Of a stretch of DNA of 64,000 nucleotides, positions 17,937 through 26,910 are shown piece by piece. The notes beneath the pieces were generated by a model. It made no database searches, was not told the origin of the DNA, and saw only the letters and a program-made list of their open reading frames with translations. Each line of letters starts with the position of its first letter. Within the stretch, counting starts at the first letter, position 1. Source of the stretch: Roseivivax sp. GX 12232 (GTDB lineage: Bacteria; Pseudomonadota; Alphaproteobacteria; Rhodobacterales; Rhodobacteraceae); the NCBI RefSeq assembly GCF_021272185.1, contig NZ_JAJSEC010000001.1, positions 682,001 through 746,000 on the forward strand. The letters run 5' to 3'. Both the position numbers and the translations under genes were made by a program.

Positions 17937-19076
17937 TCAGTTCGTCGGCTGGGCGCTGTCCTCGCCGTCCGAGGAGCCCTCGCCTTCGGTGTCACCCTCG
18001 GTGTCGGCTTCGGCCTCGCCGCCGCCTTCCACCTCTTCGGGCTCGGGCGCCGGGCCGTCGCCGACCGGGCCCATGCCGTCGCCTTCGGGGTCGATCTGGT
18101 CCCGCGCGCTTTCCGGCAGGTCGGGCGAGATCTCGGTCTCGGGCGCCAGCTCGCGCAGCCGCTCGATGTCGGTGTCCGAGATCTTCACCGCCGAGAGGCC
18201 CTCGGCCCGGATCGCGTCGAAGAGCGGGCCGACGAACTCGCTCTTGGGCGAGATCACCAGCGTCGAGTTGTCCCGCTGCAGCGAGCGTTCGAGCGCCGAG
18301 AGCGACCGGTAGAAGGAGAAGAACTCCGGGTTGTCGCCGAAGGCCTCGGCGTAGACGCGGTTCCGCTCGGCGTCGGCCTCACCACGGATGATGTCGGCCT
18401 CCCGCGTCGCGTTCGAGGTGGTCTCGACCACGGTCCGGTCGGCCGCCGCACGGACCCGCTGGGCCGCCTCGTTACCGCGGGCGATCTCGTCGGCGGCCTC
18501 GCGTTCACGCTCGGCGCGCATCCGCGCGAAGGTCGCCTCGAGGTTCTGCTGCGGCAGGTTGGTCTGCTTCAACCGCACGTCGACGATCTGCAGGCCGAGG
18601 CTCGAGGCCTCGCTGCGCGCCTGTTCGCGGATCCGCAGGGCCAGGCCGCGGCGTTCTTCGGACAGGATGGTGTCCGAGGTCACCTGATCGGCACCCAGCA
18701 CCTCGCGGATCTGGGCGTTCAGGATCGAGGACAGCCGGTCCTCGGCGGCGCGGATGCCGCCGACGCCCACCGCCTGGCGGAACTGCACCACGTCGGAGAT
18801 GCGGTAGCGCGCGAAGGCGTCGACCACCAGGCGGCGGTCATCCGAGGGCGTGACCTCGATGGTCTCGGTGTCGAGCGACAGGATGCGGTCGTCGTATTTC
18901 ACCACGTCCTGGATGAAGGGCACCTTGAAGCCCAGACCGGGCTCCTCGCGGACCTGCTTGATCTGGCCGAACTGGAGCACCAGCGCCTTCTCGCGCTCGT
19001 CGACGATGAAGATCGCCGAGAGGAAGACGAAGATCGCCGGCACCAGGACCAGCAGAAGGAGATTGAGCTTTTTCAT
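17937..19076 (-). CDS. hflC: HflC, SPFH-domain modulator of FtsH
   Basis: A 379-residue membrane protein that with HflK forms a large periplasmic assembly around the FtsH protease. An N-terminal transmembrane helix (residues 4-25) is followed by an SPFH/Band 7 domain (EKALVLQFGQIKQVREEPGL) and long coiled-coil helices rich in Arg, Glu and Ala. The last ~70 residues are acidic and Gly/Glu/Asp-rich (GEGSSDGEDSAQPTN), longer than the E. coli protein. Its ATG overlaps the hflK stop (ATGA). Confidence 0.95.
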   Translation of the reverse strand: MKKLNLLLLVLVPAIFVFLSAIFIVDEREKALVLQFGQIKQVREEPGLGFKVPFIQDVVKYDDRILSLDTETIEVTPSDDRRLVVDAFARYRISDVVQFRQAVGVGGIRAAEDRLSSILNAQIREVLGADQVTSDTILSEERRGLALRIREQARSEASSLGLQIVDVRLKQTNLPQQNLEATFARMRAEREREAADEIARGNEAAQRVRAAADRTVVETTSNATREADIIRGEADAERNRVYAEAFGDNPEFFSFYRSLSALERSLQRDNSTLVISPKSEFVGPLFDAIRAEGLSAVKISDTDIERLRELAPETEISPDLPESARDQIDPEGDGMGPVGDGPAPEPEEVEGGGEAEADTEGDTEGEGSSDGEDSAQPTN

Positions 19077-20239
19077 CAGTTCGACCCTCCCGACTGCTGG
19101 GACTGGTTGCCGCGCCGGTTCAGCTCGTTGAGCGGCAGATAGGGCAGCACGCCCTGGCCGTTGCCGCCCGCGGCCTCGTCGAGCACGATCTTGTCGATGT
19201 CGCCGAGCGTGCGCTCGATGGTCTCGAGGTAGAGACGGCGCTGAGTCACTTCCGGGGCCTCGTTGAATTCCTGCGCGACCGAGATGAAGCGGGACGCCTC
19301 ACCGATGGCCTCGTTGACGACGCGGGCGCGGTAGGCCTCGGCCTGTTCCAGCGTCTGCGCCGCTTCACCGCGGGCCTCGGCGAGGACGCGGTTGGCATAG
19401 GCGTCGGCCTGGCGCTGCAGGCGGTCGCGTTCCTGTTCGGCGGCCTGCACCTCGCGGAAGGCGTCGATCACCTCGTTCGGCGGGTCCGCCTGGTCGAGGT
19501 TCACACGCACCACGTTGATGCCGCTGTCGTATTCATCCAGCGTCTCCTGGATGTTCTGCAGCGCCGTATCGGCGATCAGACCACGGTCGCGGTTGAGGAT
19601 CGGGGCCAGGTTCGAGGCCGCGATGATCTCGCGCATGACCGATTCCGACACCGCCTGCACGGTGAGCTGCGGGTCGCGGATGTTGAACAGGAGCTTGGCG
19701 GGATCCTTGATGTTCCAGACCACCTGGAACTCGATGTCCACGATGTTCGCATCGGTGGTCAGCATCAGCCCGTCGCCGTTCTGGCCGCGGCGCACGCCGA
19801 TGTTCTCGGTCCGCTCGGAGGTGACGTTGACCACCTCGTAGCTCATCACCGGCCAGGGCGCGAAGTTCAGGCCCGGATCGCCGGTCGAGGAGTATTCACC
19901 CAGGAACAGCTCCACAGATTGTTCTTCGGGACGCACGGTGTAGAGGCTCGAGAAGAGCCAGACGCCCAGCACCACGGCACCGCCGAGGATCAGCGTGCCG
20001 CGCGAGAAGCCGCCCGGCCCGCCGGAGCCGCCGCTGCCGCCCTGGCCGCCGTCGCCCTTGCCGCCCATGAGGACGCGCAGACGCTCCTGGCCCTTGCGCA
20101 CCAGCTCGTCGATTTCCGGCATCTGGTTGTTGTCCGGGCGCCGGCCACCGCCGCCGCCTCCCTGCGGGCGCTGGGGGCCGTTGTCCCTGCCGCCCGAGCC
20201 GCCGCCGCCGCCCCAGGGGCCGCCGCTATTTCCAGCCAT
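19076..20239 (-). CDS. hflK: HflK, SPFH-domain modulator of FtsH
   Basis: A 387-residue partner of HflC. The cytoplasmic N-terminus (residues 1-75) is Gly/Asn/Arg-rich with runs of glycine, as usual for HflK. One transmembrane helix lies at about 83-103. The SPFH domain starts near YTVRPEEQSVELFLGEY, followed by coiled-coil Ala/Glu/Arg helices. The ribosome-binding site is AAGGGAAGGA. First gene of the hflK-hflC-DUF2065 operon; gor lies upstream in the same direction after 64 bp. Confidence 0.96.
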   Translation of the reverse strand: MAGNSGGPWGGGGGSGGRDNGPQRPQGGGGGGRRPDNNQMPEIDELVRKGQERLRVLMGGKGDGGQGGSGGSGGPGGFSRGTLILGGAVVLGVWLFSSLYTVRPEEQSVELFLGEYSSTGDPGLNFAPWPVMSYEVVNVTSERTENIGVRRGQNGDGLMLTTDANIVDIEFQVVWNIKDPAKLLFNIRDPQLTVQAVSESVMREIIAASNLAPILNRDRGLIADTALQNIQETLDEYDSGINVVRVNLDQADPPNEVIDAFREVQAAEQERDRLQRQADAYANRVLAEARGEAAQTLEQAEAYRARVVNEAIGEASRFISVAQEFNEAPEVTQRRLYLETIERTLGDIDKIVLDEAAGGNGQGVLPYLPLNELNRRGNQSQQSGGSN

Positions 20240-20303
20240 CGTAATCCTTCCCTTTGGTCATCGCCGGTTCCTGTCCTTTTAGCTGTGCAGGCCCGGCCTC
20301 ATT

Positions 20304-21788
20304 TCAAGCTGTGCGCACCGGCTGGCGCATGGTCACGATCTCTTCGGACATCGTCGGATGCACCGCGCAGGTGCGGTCGAAGTCCTCTTTTGTGGCGCCC
20401 ATCTTCACCGCGACGCCCGCGAGCTGGATCATCTCGCCCGCGCCGGGCGCGACGATATGACAGCCCAGGACCGTGCGGTTTTCCTTCGAGACCACCAGTT
20501 TCATCAGCACTCTATCGGGTTTTCCGATGAAGGCCGAATGCATCGGGCGGAAGGAGGTGCAATAGACCTCGACCTCTTCCTGTTCGGCGGCCTTCTCCTC
20601 GGTCAGCCCGACCGAGCCCAGTTCCGGCTGGGTGAAGACCGCCGAGGGGATCAGCGCGTGATCGACCGGCGTCGGGTTGCCCTTGAAGACGGTCTCGACG
20701 AAGGCCATGCCCTCGCGGATCGCCACCGGCGTCAGGTTCACCCGGTCGGTCACATCGCCGATGGCATAGACCGAGGGCACCGAGGTCTGACTGTAGTCGT
20801 CGACCTCGACCTTGCCGCCGCGGCCGAGGCGCACGCCGGCGTCCTCGAGGCCCATGCCCGAGGAATTGGGCGCCCGCCCGGTGGCGAAGAGCACCGCGTC
20901 GAAGACCTTCTCGCGGCCCGAGGTGGCCTTGACCCAGACCGGGCCGGTCTTGCCTTCGGCCGACCGGCCCTGGCCGGTGCCCTTCATGCTGCTGTCGCCG
21001 ACCATGGCGCCGGTCTCGCCGACGCCGGCGCCCATGTGGGCGGCATCGGCGTCACGCGCCTCGGCCTCGTCGGCGGGGCACATCTCGACGATGTTGGTGC
21101 CGGTGTGCAGGTCGATGCCGCGGGTCTCCATGGCGTCGGCGATGAGCCCGCGGGCCTCGTCGTCGAAGCCGTTCAGGATCTGCGCGCCGCGGATGTATTG
21201 CGAGACCTCGACGCCGAGCCCGTGCAGGATGCAGGCCATCTCGCAGGCGATATAGCCGCCGCCGACGATCAGGACCGACTTCGGCAGCTCGTCCATCAGG
21301 AAGATGTCGTCAGAGACCATGCCGAGATCGGCATTGGGGATGTCGGGCCGGACCGGGTGGCCGCCGGTGGCGACGAGGATGTGCTTGGCGGTCTTGGTGG
21401 TGCCGTCGGAAAGCTCGACCGTATGGGCGTCGCGCAGGGTCGCGCGGGTGTCGAACCGCTCCACGTTGGCCTTGTCGAGAAGGCTCTTGTAGACCCCCTC
21501 GAGCCGGTCGAGCTCGGTGCGGAGCTGCTTGGAGAAGACCGTCCAGTCGAAGCCGTCGGCCTGCATCGACCAGCCGTAGCCGCGGGCCTCTTCGGGGACG
21601 TGGCAGAACTCGGAGGCGAAGACCATGAGCTTCTTCGGCACGCATCCCCGGATCACGCAGGTGCCGCCGTAGCGGCTTTCCTCGGCCAGGGCGACGCGGG
21701 CGCCGGCCTCGCTGGCCGCGATCCGGGCCGCGCGCACGCCGCCGGAGCCGCCGCCGATCACGAAGAGATCGTAGTCGAAATCGCTCAT
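20304..21788 (-). CDS. gor: Glutathione-disulfide reductase with an internal insertion
   Basis: A 494-residue FAD/NADPH enzyme that reduces oxidised glutathione. The FAD motif is GGGSGG at 12-17. The redox disulfide is C44/C49 in GGTCVIRGCVPKK. The NADPH motif GGGYIA is at 176-181. C-terminal HPT (VHPTMSEE) carries the active-site base. Residues ~238-283 form an Ala/Gly/Glu-rich insertion within the NADPH domain, between GTNIVEM and VWVKATSG, which makes the protein about 40 residues longer than relatives of about 450. It is between rpiA and hflK. Confidence 0.94.
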   Translation of the reverse strand: MSDFDYDLFVIGGGSGGVRAARIAASEAGARVALAEESRYGGTCVIRGCVPKKLMVFASEFCHVPEEARGYGWSMQADGFDWTVFSKQLRTELDRLEGVYKSLLDKANVERFDTRATLRDAHTVELSDGTTKTAKHILVATGGHPVRPDIPNADLGMVSDDIFLMDELPKSVLIVGGGYIACEMACILHGLGVEVSQYIRGAQILNGFDDEARGLIADAMETRGIDLHTGTNIVEMCPADEAEARDADAAHMGAGVGETGAMVGDSSMKGTGQGRSAEGKTGPVWVKATSGREKVFDAVLFATGRAPNSSGMGLEDAGVRLGRGGKVEVDDYSQTSVPSVYAIGDVTDRVNLTPVAIREGMAFVETVFKGNPTPVDHALIPSAVFTQPELGSVGLTEEKAAEQEEVEVYCTSFRPMHSAFIGKPDRVLMKLVVSKENRTVLGCHIVAPGAGEMIQLAGVAVKMGATKEDFDRTCAVHPTMSEEIVTMRQPVRTA

Positions 21789-21935
21789 GCCTCACCCTAT
21801 CAGCCGTTTGCGGGCATGGTAGACCACAGGGCCGCGGTGAAGGCCAGCCGCCAATGGGTCAAAGCCCCGTGCGCGAGGGGTGACGTTAGGCGCGGAAATC
21901 GGCCGCTGGGCGCCGCCCCCGGCCCCTAGGCCGGC

Positions 21936-22724
21936 TCAGTCCGAGAGGTCGCGGAAGAGGTTGTCGTCCTCGACGAAATCGAGCCGGTTCTCGGTCACCG
22001 TGCCCTCGTTGATGTCGCGCGTCTCGACCCGGCCGTCGCCGTAGCCCACGATCACCTTGTCGCAGATGTCGATGAACAGCCCGTTCTCGACCACCCCGGG
22101 CATCTGGTTCAGCACCAGCGCCATCTGCCGGGCATTGCCGATCCGGCCCAGGTGCAGGTCGACGATGTAATTGCCCTCGTCAGTGATGAAGGGCCGGTCG
22201 CCCGTCATCCGCAGCGAGCTTTTGCGCCCCATGACGTCCATGGAGATCAGCGTCTCCTCGATCAGCGCCTGGGTGGTCTGCCAGCCGAAGGGCACGACCT
22301 CGACGGGCAGCGGGAAATGCCCCAGTGCCGAGACCTCCTTGGCGGCATCGGCGATCACCACCATCTGGTCCGAGGCGGTGGCCACGATCTTCTCCTGCAG
22401 AAGCGCGCCGCCGCCGCCCTTGATCAGGTTCAGGTCGCCGTCGAACTCGTCGGCGCCGTCGATAGTCAGGTCGAGCCAGCGCGCCTCGTCGAGCGAGATC
22501 ACCTCGATCCCGACCTCGCGGGCCAGTTCGGCGGTGCGCGTCGAGGTCGGCACGCCGCGGATCTCGAGCCCGTCCTCGCGGACCATCTCGCCCAGGCAGC
22601 GCACCAGCCAGGCGGCGGTCGAGCCGGTCCCGAGGCCGACACGCATGCCGTCCTGCACCAGTTCGGCAGCGGTCTTGGCGGCCACGAACTTGGCCTTGTC
22701 AATGGGCGAGAGCTCTGTGGACAT
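21936..22724 (-). CDS. rpiA: Ribose-5-phosphate isomerase A
   Basis: A 262-residue cytosolic enzyme interconverting ribose-5-phosphate and ribulose-5-phosphate. Family motifs: GLGTGSTAAW (phosphate binding), DGADEFD with catalytic Asp, and LIKGGGGALLQEKIVA with the conserved Lys/Glu. The C-terminus is ~30 residues longer than the E. coli protein (219 residues in total there). It is divergent from sdaA with 247 bp between the starts. Confidence 0.97.
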   Translation of the reverse strand: MSTELSPIDKAKFVAAKTAAELVQDGMRVGLGTGSTAAWLVRCLGEMVREDGLEIRGVPTSTRTAELAREVGIEVISLDEARWLDLTIDGADEFDGDLNLIKGGGGALLQEKIVATASDQMVVIADAAKEVSALGHFPLPVEVVPFGWQTTQALIEETLISMDVMGRKSSLRMTGDRPFITDEGNYIVDLHLGRIGNARQMALVLNQMPGVVENGLFIDICDKVIVGYGDGRVETRDINEGTVTENRLDFVEDDNLFRDLSD

Positions 22725-22971
22725 GCGATCCCCCGGATGTAAGCAGCGCCGCCCTTATAGGACGCAAGCCCGGCAGGTGCGAGGGGTCATTCGGGCAGGG
22801 AGGCGCGAAAATGGCGCCCCGGGGCGGCAATCGGGGGCCAAGGGGCGCCCGGCCCGCTGCACTGGCCAGCCCGCCCGGGATGTGGGAAACCCGGCGGAAA
22901 GTGCCGCTTTCGGACCATGGCGCGCGCGCCGCGCCGCTATGGTGGCGGCGGATCTGCAAGGGAGAACCGCG

Positions 22972-24345
22972 ATGTTCCTGTCGGTCTTCGAGATGTTCAA
23001 GGTCGGGATCGGCCCGTCCTCCTCGCACACCATGGGCCCGATGGTCGCCGCGGCGCGCTTTCTCGCCGCGATGCGGGCCTCGGACTACAGCTTCCGCGGG
23101 CTGCGCGCCTCGCTGCATGGCTCGCTGGCCTTCACCGGGCACGGCCATGCCACCGACCGCGCGGTGATCCTGGGGCTCGCGGGCTTTGCCCCCGACAGCT
23201 ACGACGCCGAGAAGGCCGAGGCCGCGCTCGCGCGCATCGCCGAGACCAAGCGGGTGACGCCCGAGGGGCTGCCCGAGCTGACCTTCGACCCCAAGACCGA
23301 CCTGGTCTTCGACTATGACGAGAGCCTGCCCGGCCATGCCAACGGCATGCGGCTCGCCGCGACCGACGCCCAGGGCGACGTGCTTTTCCAGGAGGTCTAT
23401 TACTCCGTCGGCGGCGGCTTCGTCCTGACCGAGGCGGAACTGGCCGAGGGCCGCGACACCGACCAGGGCCCGCCGGTGCCCTACCCCTTCAAGACCGGCG
23501 AGGAGATGCTGGGCATGGCCCGCGCCTCGGGGCTCTCGGTGGCGCAGATGAAACGCGCCAACGAGCTGTCGCGCGGCCCGCGCGCCAAGCTCGACCAGGG
23601 GCTGACCCGGATCTGGGAGGTCATGGAGGGCTGCATCGACCGCGGGCTCGCGGGCGACGGGCGGCTGCCGGGCGGGCTCGAGGTGCGCCGCCGGGCCGGC
23701 GCGATCCGCGAGGCGCTCGAGGCCGAGCGCGGCATGAACCTCACCGCGCCGCATACGATCAACGACTGGATTTCGACCTATGCCATGGCGGTCAACGAGG
23801 AGAACGCCGCCGGCGGCCAGGTGGTCACCGCGCCGACCAACGGCGCGGCGGGCGTGGTGCCCGCGACCATCCGCTACTGGCTCGACCATGTGCCCGGCGC
23901 CTCGCGCGAGCGGCTGCCGGACTTCCTGCTGACCGCCGCGGCGATCGGCGGGCTGGTGAAATACAACGCCTCGATCTCGGGCGCCGAGGCCGGCTGCCAG
24001 GCCGAGGTCGGCGCCGCGGCGGCCATGGCGGCGGCGGGGCTCTGCGCGGTCCTGGGCGGCACCCCCGAGCAGGTGGAGAACGCCGCCGAGATCGCGCTCG
24101 AACATCACCTCGGCATGACCTGCGACCCGGTGAAGGGCCTCGTGCAGGTGCCCTGCATCGAGCGCAACGGCCTTGGCGCGATCAAGGCCGTCTCGGCGGC
24201 CTCGCTGTCGCTGAGGGGCGACGGGCAGCACCTCGTGCCGCTCGATGCCTGCATCGAGACCATGCGCCAGGTCGGTGCCGACATGTCCGAGAAATACAAG
24301 GAAACCTCGCTCGGCGGGCTGGCGGTCAACGTGCCCAATTGCTGA
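22972..24345 (+). CDS. sdaA: L-serine ammonia-lyase (single-chain, iron-sulfur type)
   Basis: A 457-residue enzyme converting L-serine to pyruvate and ammonia. The ATG at 22972 is chosen because AAGGGAGAA precedes it and the protein then begins [20 protein letters not shown], the family start; the frame stays open much further upstream. The N-terminal beta domain (SSSHTMGP) is followed by the alpha domain with [13 protein letters not shown] and the [4Fe-4S] cysteines in [15 protein letters not shown] and VPCIERNG. It precedes the pyruvate dehydrogenase-like operon by 59 bp with no visible terminator, so it may be co-transcribed with it. Confidence 0.96.
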   Translation: MFLSVFEMFKVGIGPSSSHTMGPMVAAARFLAAMRASDYSFRGLRASLHGSLAFTGHGHATDRAVILGLAGFAPDSYDAEKAEAALARIAETKRVTPEGLPELTFDPKTDLVFDYDESLPGHANGMRLAATDAQGDVLFQEVYYSVGGGFVLTEAELAEGRDTDQGPPVPYPFKTGEEMLGMARASGLSVAQMKRANELSRGPRAKLDQGLTRIWEVMEGCIDRGLAGDGRLPGGLEVRRRAGAIREALEAERGMNLTAPHTINDWISTYAMAVNEENAAGGQVVTAPTNGAAGVVPATIRYWLDHVPGASRERLPDFLLTAAAIGGLVKYNASISGAEAGCQAEVGAAAAMAAAGLCAVLGGTPEQVENAAEIALEHHLGMTCDPVKGLVQVPCIERNGLGAIKAVSAASLSLRGDGQHLVPLDACIETMRQVGADMSEKYKETSLGGLAVNVPNC

Positions 24346-24404
24346 TTGCCGCGCGGCACCCCCGGGCCTAGTGTCTTCGGTCTAGACGGATCAACGGGCG
24401 GATC

Positions 24405-25370
24405 ATGGTGGCGGACGGCAGTTCAGACAGGGAAGACGCGCTGACCGACTACCGGCGGATGCTCCTGATCCGCCGCTTCGAGGAAAAGGCCGGCCAGCTT
24501 TTCGGCATGGGCCTGATCGAGGGCTACTGCCATCTCTGCATCGGCCAGGAGGCGGTGGTCGCGGGGCTCGAACGGGCGCTGCGCCCGGGCGACCGGCGCG
24601 TCGCCTCCTACCGCGCGCATGGACACATGCTGGCCGCCGGAATGGAGCCGGGCCGGATCATGGCCGAGCTTCTGGGCCGCGCGGCGGGCTATTCGCGGGG
24701 CCATGGCGGCTCGATGCATATGTTCAGCCCGGACGACGGCTTCTACGGCGGCCACGGGATGCTGGCCGCCCAGGTGCCGATCGGCGCCGGGCTGGCCTTC
24801 GCCGAGCGTTACAGGCGGTCGAACAACATCACCGTGGCGAGCTACGGCGATGTGGCCGCGAACCTCGGGCCGGTGGCCGAGACCTATCACCTGGCCGCGC
24901 TCTGGGCGCTGCCGCTCCTCTTCGTGATCGAGAACAACCAGGACGGCGCGGCGCGCAGGGGCCCGGGCCTCAGCGACCGCGCGGCGGCCCATGGCATTCC
25001 CGTGGCCCGGGTCGACGGCATGGATGTGACCCGCGTCGCCGAGGCCGCCGAGACCGCGGCGCTGCACGTCCGCGCCGGCAAGGGCCCCTATCTGATCGAG
25101 GCGCAGACCTACCGCTACCGGGGCCATTCCATGGCCGATCCGGCGAAATACCGCACCCTCGACGAGATGCAGAAGGTCCGCGCCGAACGCGACCCGATCG
25201 CCCGCGAACGCGCCCGGCTGGTCACCGAGGGGCTGTCGGAGAAGACCCTCAAGGAGGTCGACGCCGAGGTGAAAGAGGTTGTGACCGCGGCGGCGGAGTT
25301 CGCCCGCGCCAGCGCCCCCGCCCGCCCCGAGGGCATCGCCCCGGCGCTTTCCGCCGAGGTGCCGCGATGA
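24405..25370 (+). CDS. Pyruvate dehydrogenase E1-alpha-like protein with altered TPP motif
   Basis: A 321-residue homologue of PdhA. The fold is well kept: MLLIRRFEEKAGQLFGMGLI, QVPIGAGLAFAERY, and the C-terminal loop YRYRGHSMADPAKYRT. The thiamine-diphosphate motif GDG-x-NN reads GDV (Gly148-Asp149-Val150), and the next consensus AANQGQ is AANLGP. After ENN (176-178) the usual QYAMGT is QDGAAR, and a few residues of the following loop are missing, removing the Tyr that contributes to Mg/TPP binding. HLYIGQEA is HLCIGQEA. Catalysis as in E1 is therefore doubtful. The stop overlaps the next start (ATGA). Alternative: an E1 of changed substrate or cofactor use. Confidence 0.85.
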   Translation: MVADGSSDREDALTDYRRMLLIRRFEEKAGQLFGMGLIEGYCHLCIGQEAVVAGLERALRPGDRRVASYRAHGHMLAAGMEPGRIMAELLGRAAGYSRGHGGSMHMFSPDDGFYGGHGMLAAQVPIGAGLAFAERYRRSNNITVASYGDVAANLGPVAETYHLAALWALPLLFVIENNQDGAARRGPGLSDRAAAHGIPVARVDGMDVTRVAEAAETAALHVRAGKGPYLIEAQTYRYRGHSMADPAKYRTLDEMQKVRAERDPIARERARLVTEGLSEKTLKEVDAEVKEVVTAAAEFARASAPARPEGIAPALSAEVPR

Positions 25371-26662
25371 GCCGCGAGATCACCATGCCCGCGCTCTCGC
25401 CCGCCATGGAGGAGGGCCGCCTGGCGCGCTGGCTCGTCGCCGAGGGCGACTTCGTCGAGGAAGGCGACGTGATCGCCGAGATCGAGACCGACAAGGCGGT
25501 GATGGAGTTCGAGGCCCCGGCCTCGGGCGTGATCGACGCCTTCCTGGTCACCGAGGGCGGCGCGATGATCGCCGTCGAGACCCCAATCGCCCGGCTGCGC
25601 GACGGGGGCGCTGCGACGCCGCCCCCGGCGGAGGCACCCGCGCCGACGCCCCCGGCCAAGACCCGCCCGCGCCGCGCCCGCGCCGAGGCCCCGCAGGAGA
25701 CCGTCCGCGAGGCGCTCCGCCAGGCGCTCATCGCCGAGATGCGCGAAGACGAAAGCGTCTTTCTCATCGGCGAGGAGGTCGGCGCGGCCCATGGCGCCTA
25801 CAAGGTCAGCCAGGGGCTGATCGAACGCTTCGGCGCGGCCCGGGTGATCGACGCGCCACCCTTGCATTCGGCGATCATGGGGCTGGCCACGGGGGCTGCC
25901 TTCGCCGGGCTGCGCCCGGTGGTCGAGGTGCTGAACCTCTCCTACGCGCTGCAGGCGCTTGATCCCTTGATCAACTCCGCCGCGATGACCGGCAGCATGT
26001 CGGGCGGCACGCTCGACTGCCCCCTGGTCCTGCGCGGCCCGCATGGCGCGGGCGAGCGCATGGGCGCCCAGCACAGCCATGATTTTGCGGCCCTTCTGGC
26101 GCGGGTGCCGGGACTGAAACTGGCCGCCCCCTATGCCGCCGAGGATGCGGGGGCGCTCTTGCGCGCGGCGATCCGCGACCCCGGGCCGGTGGTGCTTCTG
26201 GAAAGCGACCGGCTATACGGCCAGGCCTTCGAGGTGCCCGAGGCCCCCGCCCTGCCCTGGGGCCAGGCGCGGATCTGGCGCGCGGGCGAGGATGTGACGC
26301 TGGTGGCCTATGGGCCCGCGGTGGGGCTGGCCCGGACGGCCGCCGAGCGGCTCGAGGACGAGGGCGTCTCGGCCGAGGTCATCGACCTGCGCTGCCTGCG
26401 CCCCTGGGACCGCGAGACGCTTTTGGAGAGCCTGAAGAAGACCCACCGCTGCGTGGTGATCGAGGAAGGCTGGCCGGTTGCAAGCTTCGGCAAGGAGATC
26501 GCGACAACGCTCGTGCAGGAGGGCTTCGACTGGCTCGACGCGCCCATCGCCACGCTCGGGGCGGCAGACCTCGCCCTGCCCGCGGCGGGGCCGCTCGAGG
26601 ATGCCGCCCTGCCCGGGGTCGAGGCCGTCCTGCGCGCCGCGCGGGCGGTGCTTTACCGATGA
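25367..26662 (+). CDS. Lipoyl domain fused to E1-beta-like protein lacking the catalytic Glu
   Basis: A 431-residue PdhB-like protein. Residues 1-80 are a lipoyl domain with the lipoylation motif DKA at Lys43 (IETDKAVMEF). An Ala/Pro/Arg linker (85-107) leads to the transketolase-like pyrimidine domain (108-290) and C-terminal domain (300-430). The lipoyl fusion is normal in alphaproteobacterial PdhB. The segment that reads TPITEHGF in PdhB is APPLHSAI here, putting His167 at the position of the conserved Glu that activates the TPP aminopyrimidine. GAQHS with His236 is kept. The protein probably pairs with the E1-alpha-like subunit but may be inactive. ATGA overlaps join it to both neighbours. 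Confidence 0.85.
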   Translation: MSREITMPALSPAMEEGRLARWLVAEGDFVEEGDVIAEIETDKAVMEFEAPASGVIDAFLVTEGGAMIAVETPIARLRDGGAATPPPAEAPAPTPPAKTRPRRARAEAPQETVREALRQALIAEMREDESVFLIGEEVGAAHGAYKVSQGLIERFGAARVIDAPPLHSAIMGLATGAAFAGLRPVVEVLNLSYALQALDPLINSAAMTGSMSGGTLDCPLVLRGPHGAGERMGAQHSHDFAALLARVPGLKLAAPYAAEDAGALLRAAIRDPGPVVLLESDRLYGQAFEVPEAPALPWGQARIWRAGEDVTLVAYGPAVGLARTAAERLEDEGVSAEVIDLRCLRPWDRETLLESLKKTHRCVVIEEGWPVASFGKEIATTLVQEGFDWLDAPIATLGAADLALPAAGPLEDAALPGVEAVLRAARAVLYR

Positions 26663-26910
26663 GCACGGTCGAGGTCCTGGGCCGCGACGCCGCGCGCGAG
26701 GCTTACCGGGTCCGCACCGAGGCGGGCACGGCGCTGGTGCCCGAGGTCTTGATGCAGGACCTGCGCCCCGGCGAGCGGCCGAGCCACCAGGAGGCCTACG
26801 AATGGATCGCCCGCCACCGCCGCGAGATCGCGCGGGCGGTCGCGGCGCTGGCCTCGGGCGCGGAGCCGCGCGCGCCTTTCGAGATCGTGACCCTGGAGCG
26901 CGGCGCATGA
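26659..26910 (+). CDS. 83-residue protein within the PDH-like operon, unknown function
   Basis: Small soluble acidic/basic protein, MSTVEVLGRDAAREAYRVRT at the start, then a predicted helix around residues 44-68 (SHQEAYEWIARHRREIARAV). I do not recognise it with confidence. The strand-strand-helix layout and the central RxxIxxAV helix recall small DUF1488-type proteins, but this is only a weak impression. It overlaps the gene before (ATGA) and the gene after (ATGA at 26907-26910), so it is made together with the E1-like and E2-like proteins and may be part of the same assembly. Confidence 0.7.
   Translation: MSTVEVLGRDAAREAYRVRTEAGTALVPEVLMQDLRPGERPSHQEAYEWIARHRREIARAVAALASGAEPRAPFEIVTLERGA

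Noticed and set aside
17507-17995. 162-residue minus-strand frame between DUF2065 and degP-like genes
   Set aside because: It overlaps the DUF2065 gene in another frame, is Arg/Ala/Pro-rich with no motif, and has no ribosome-binding site.
24405-26662. Annotating the E1-like pair as ordinary pyruvate dehydrogenase pdhA/pdhB
   Set aside because: The TPP motif and the catalytic Glu are changed, and the partner E2 lacks its active site; a standard functional name would mislead.
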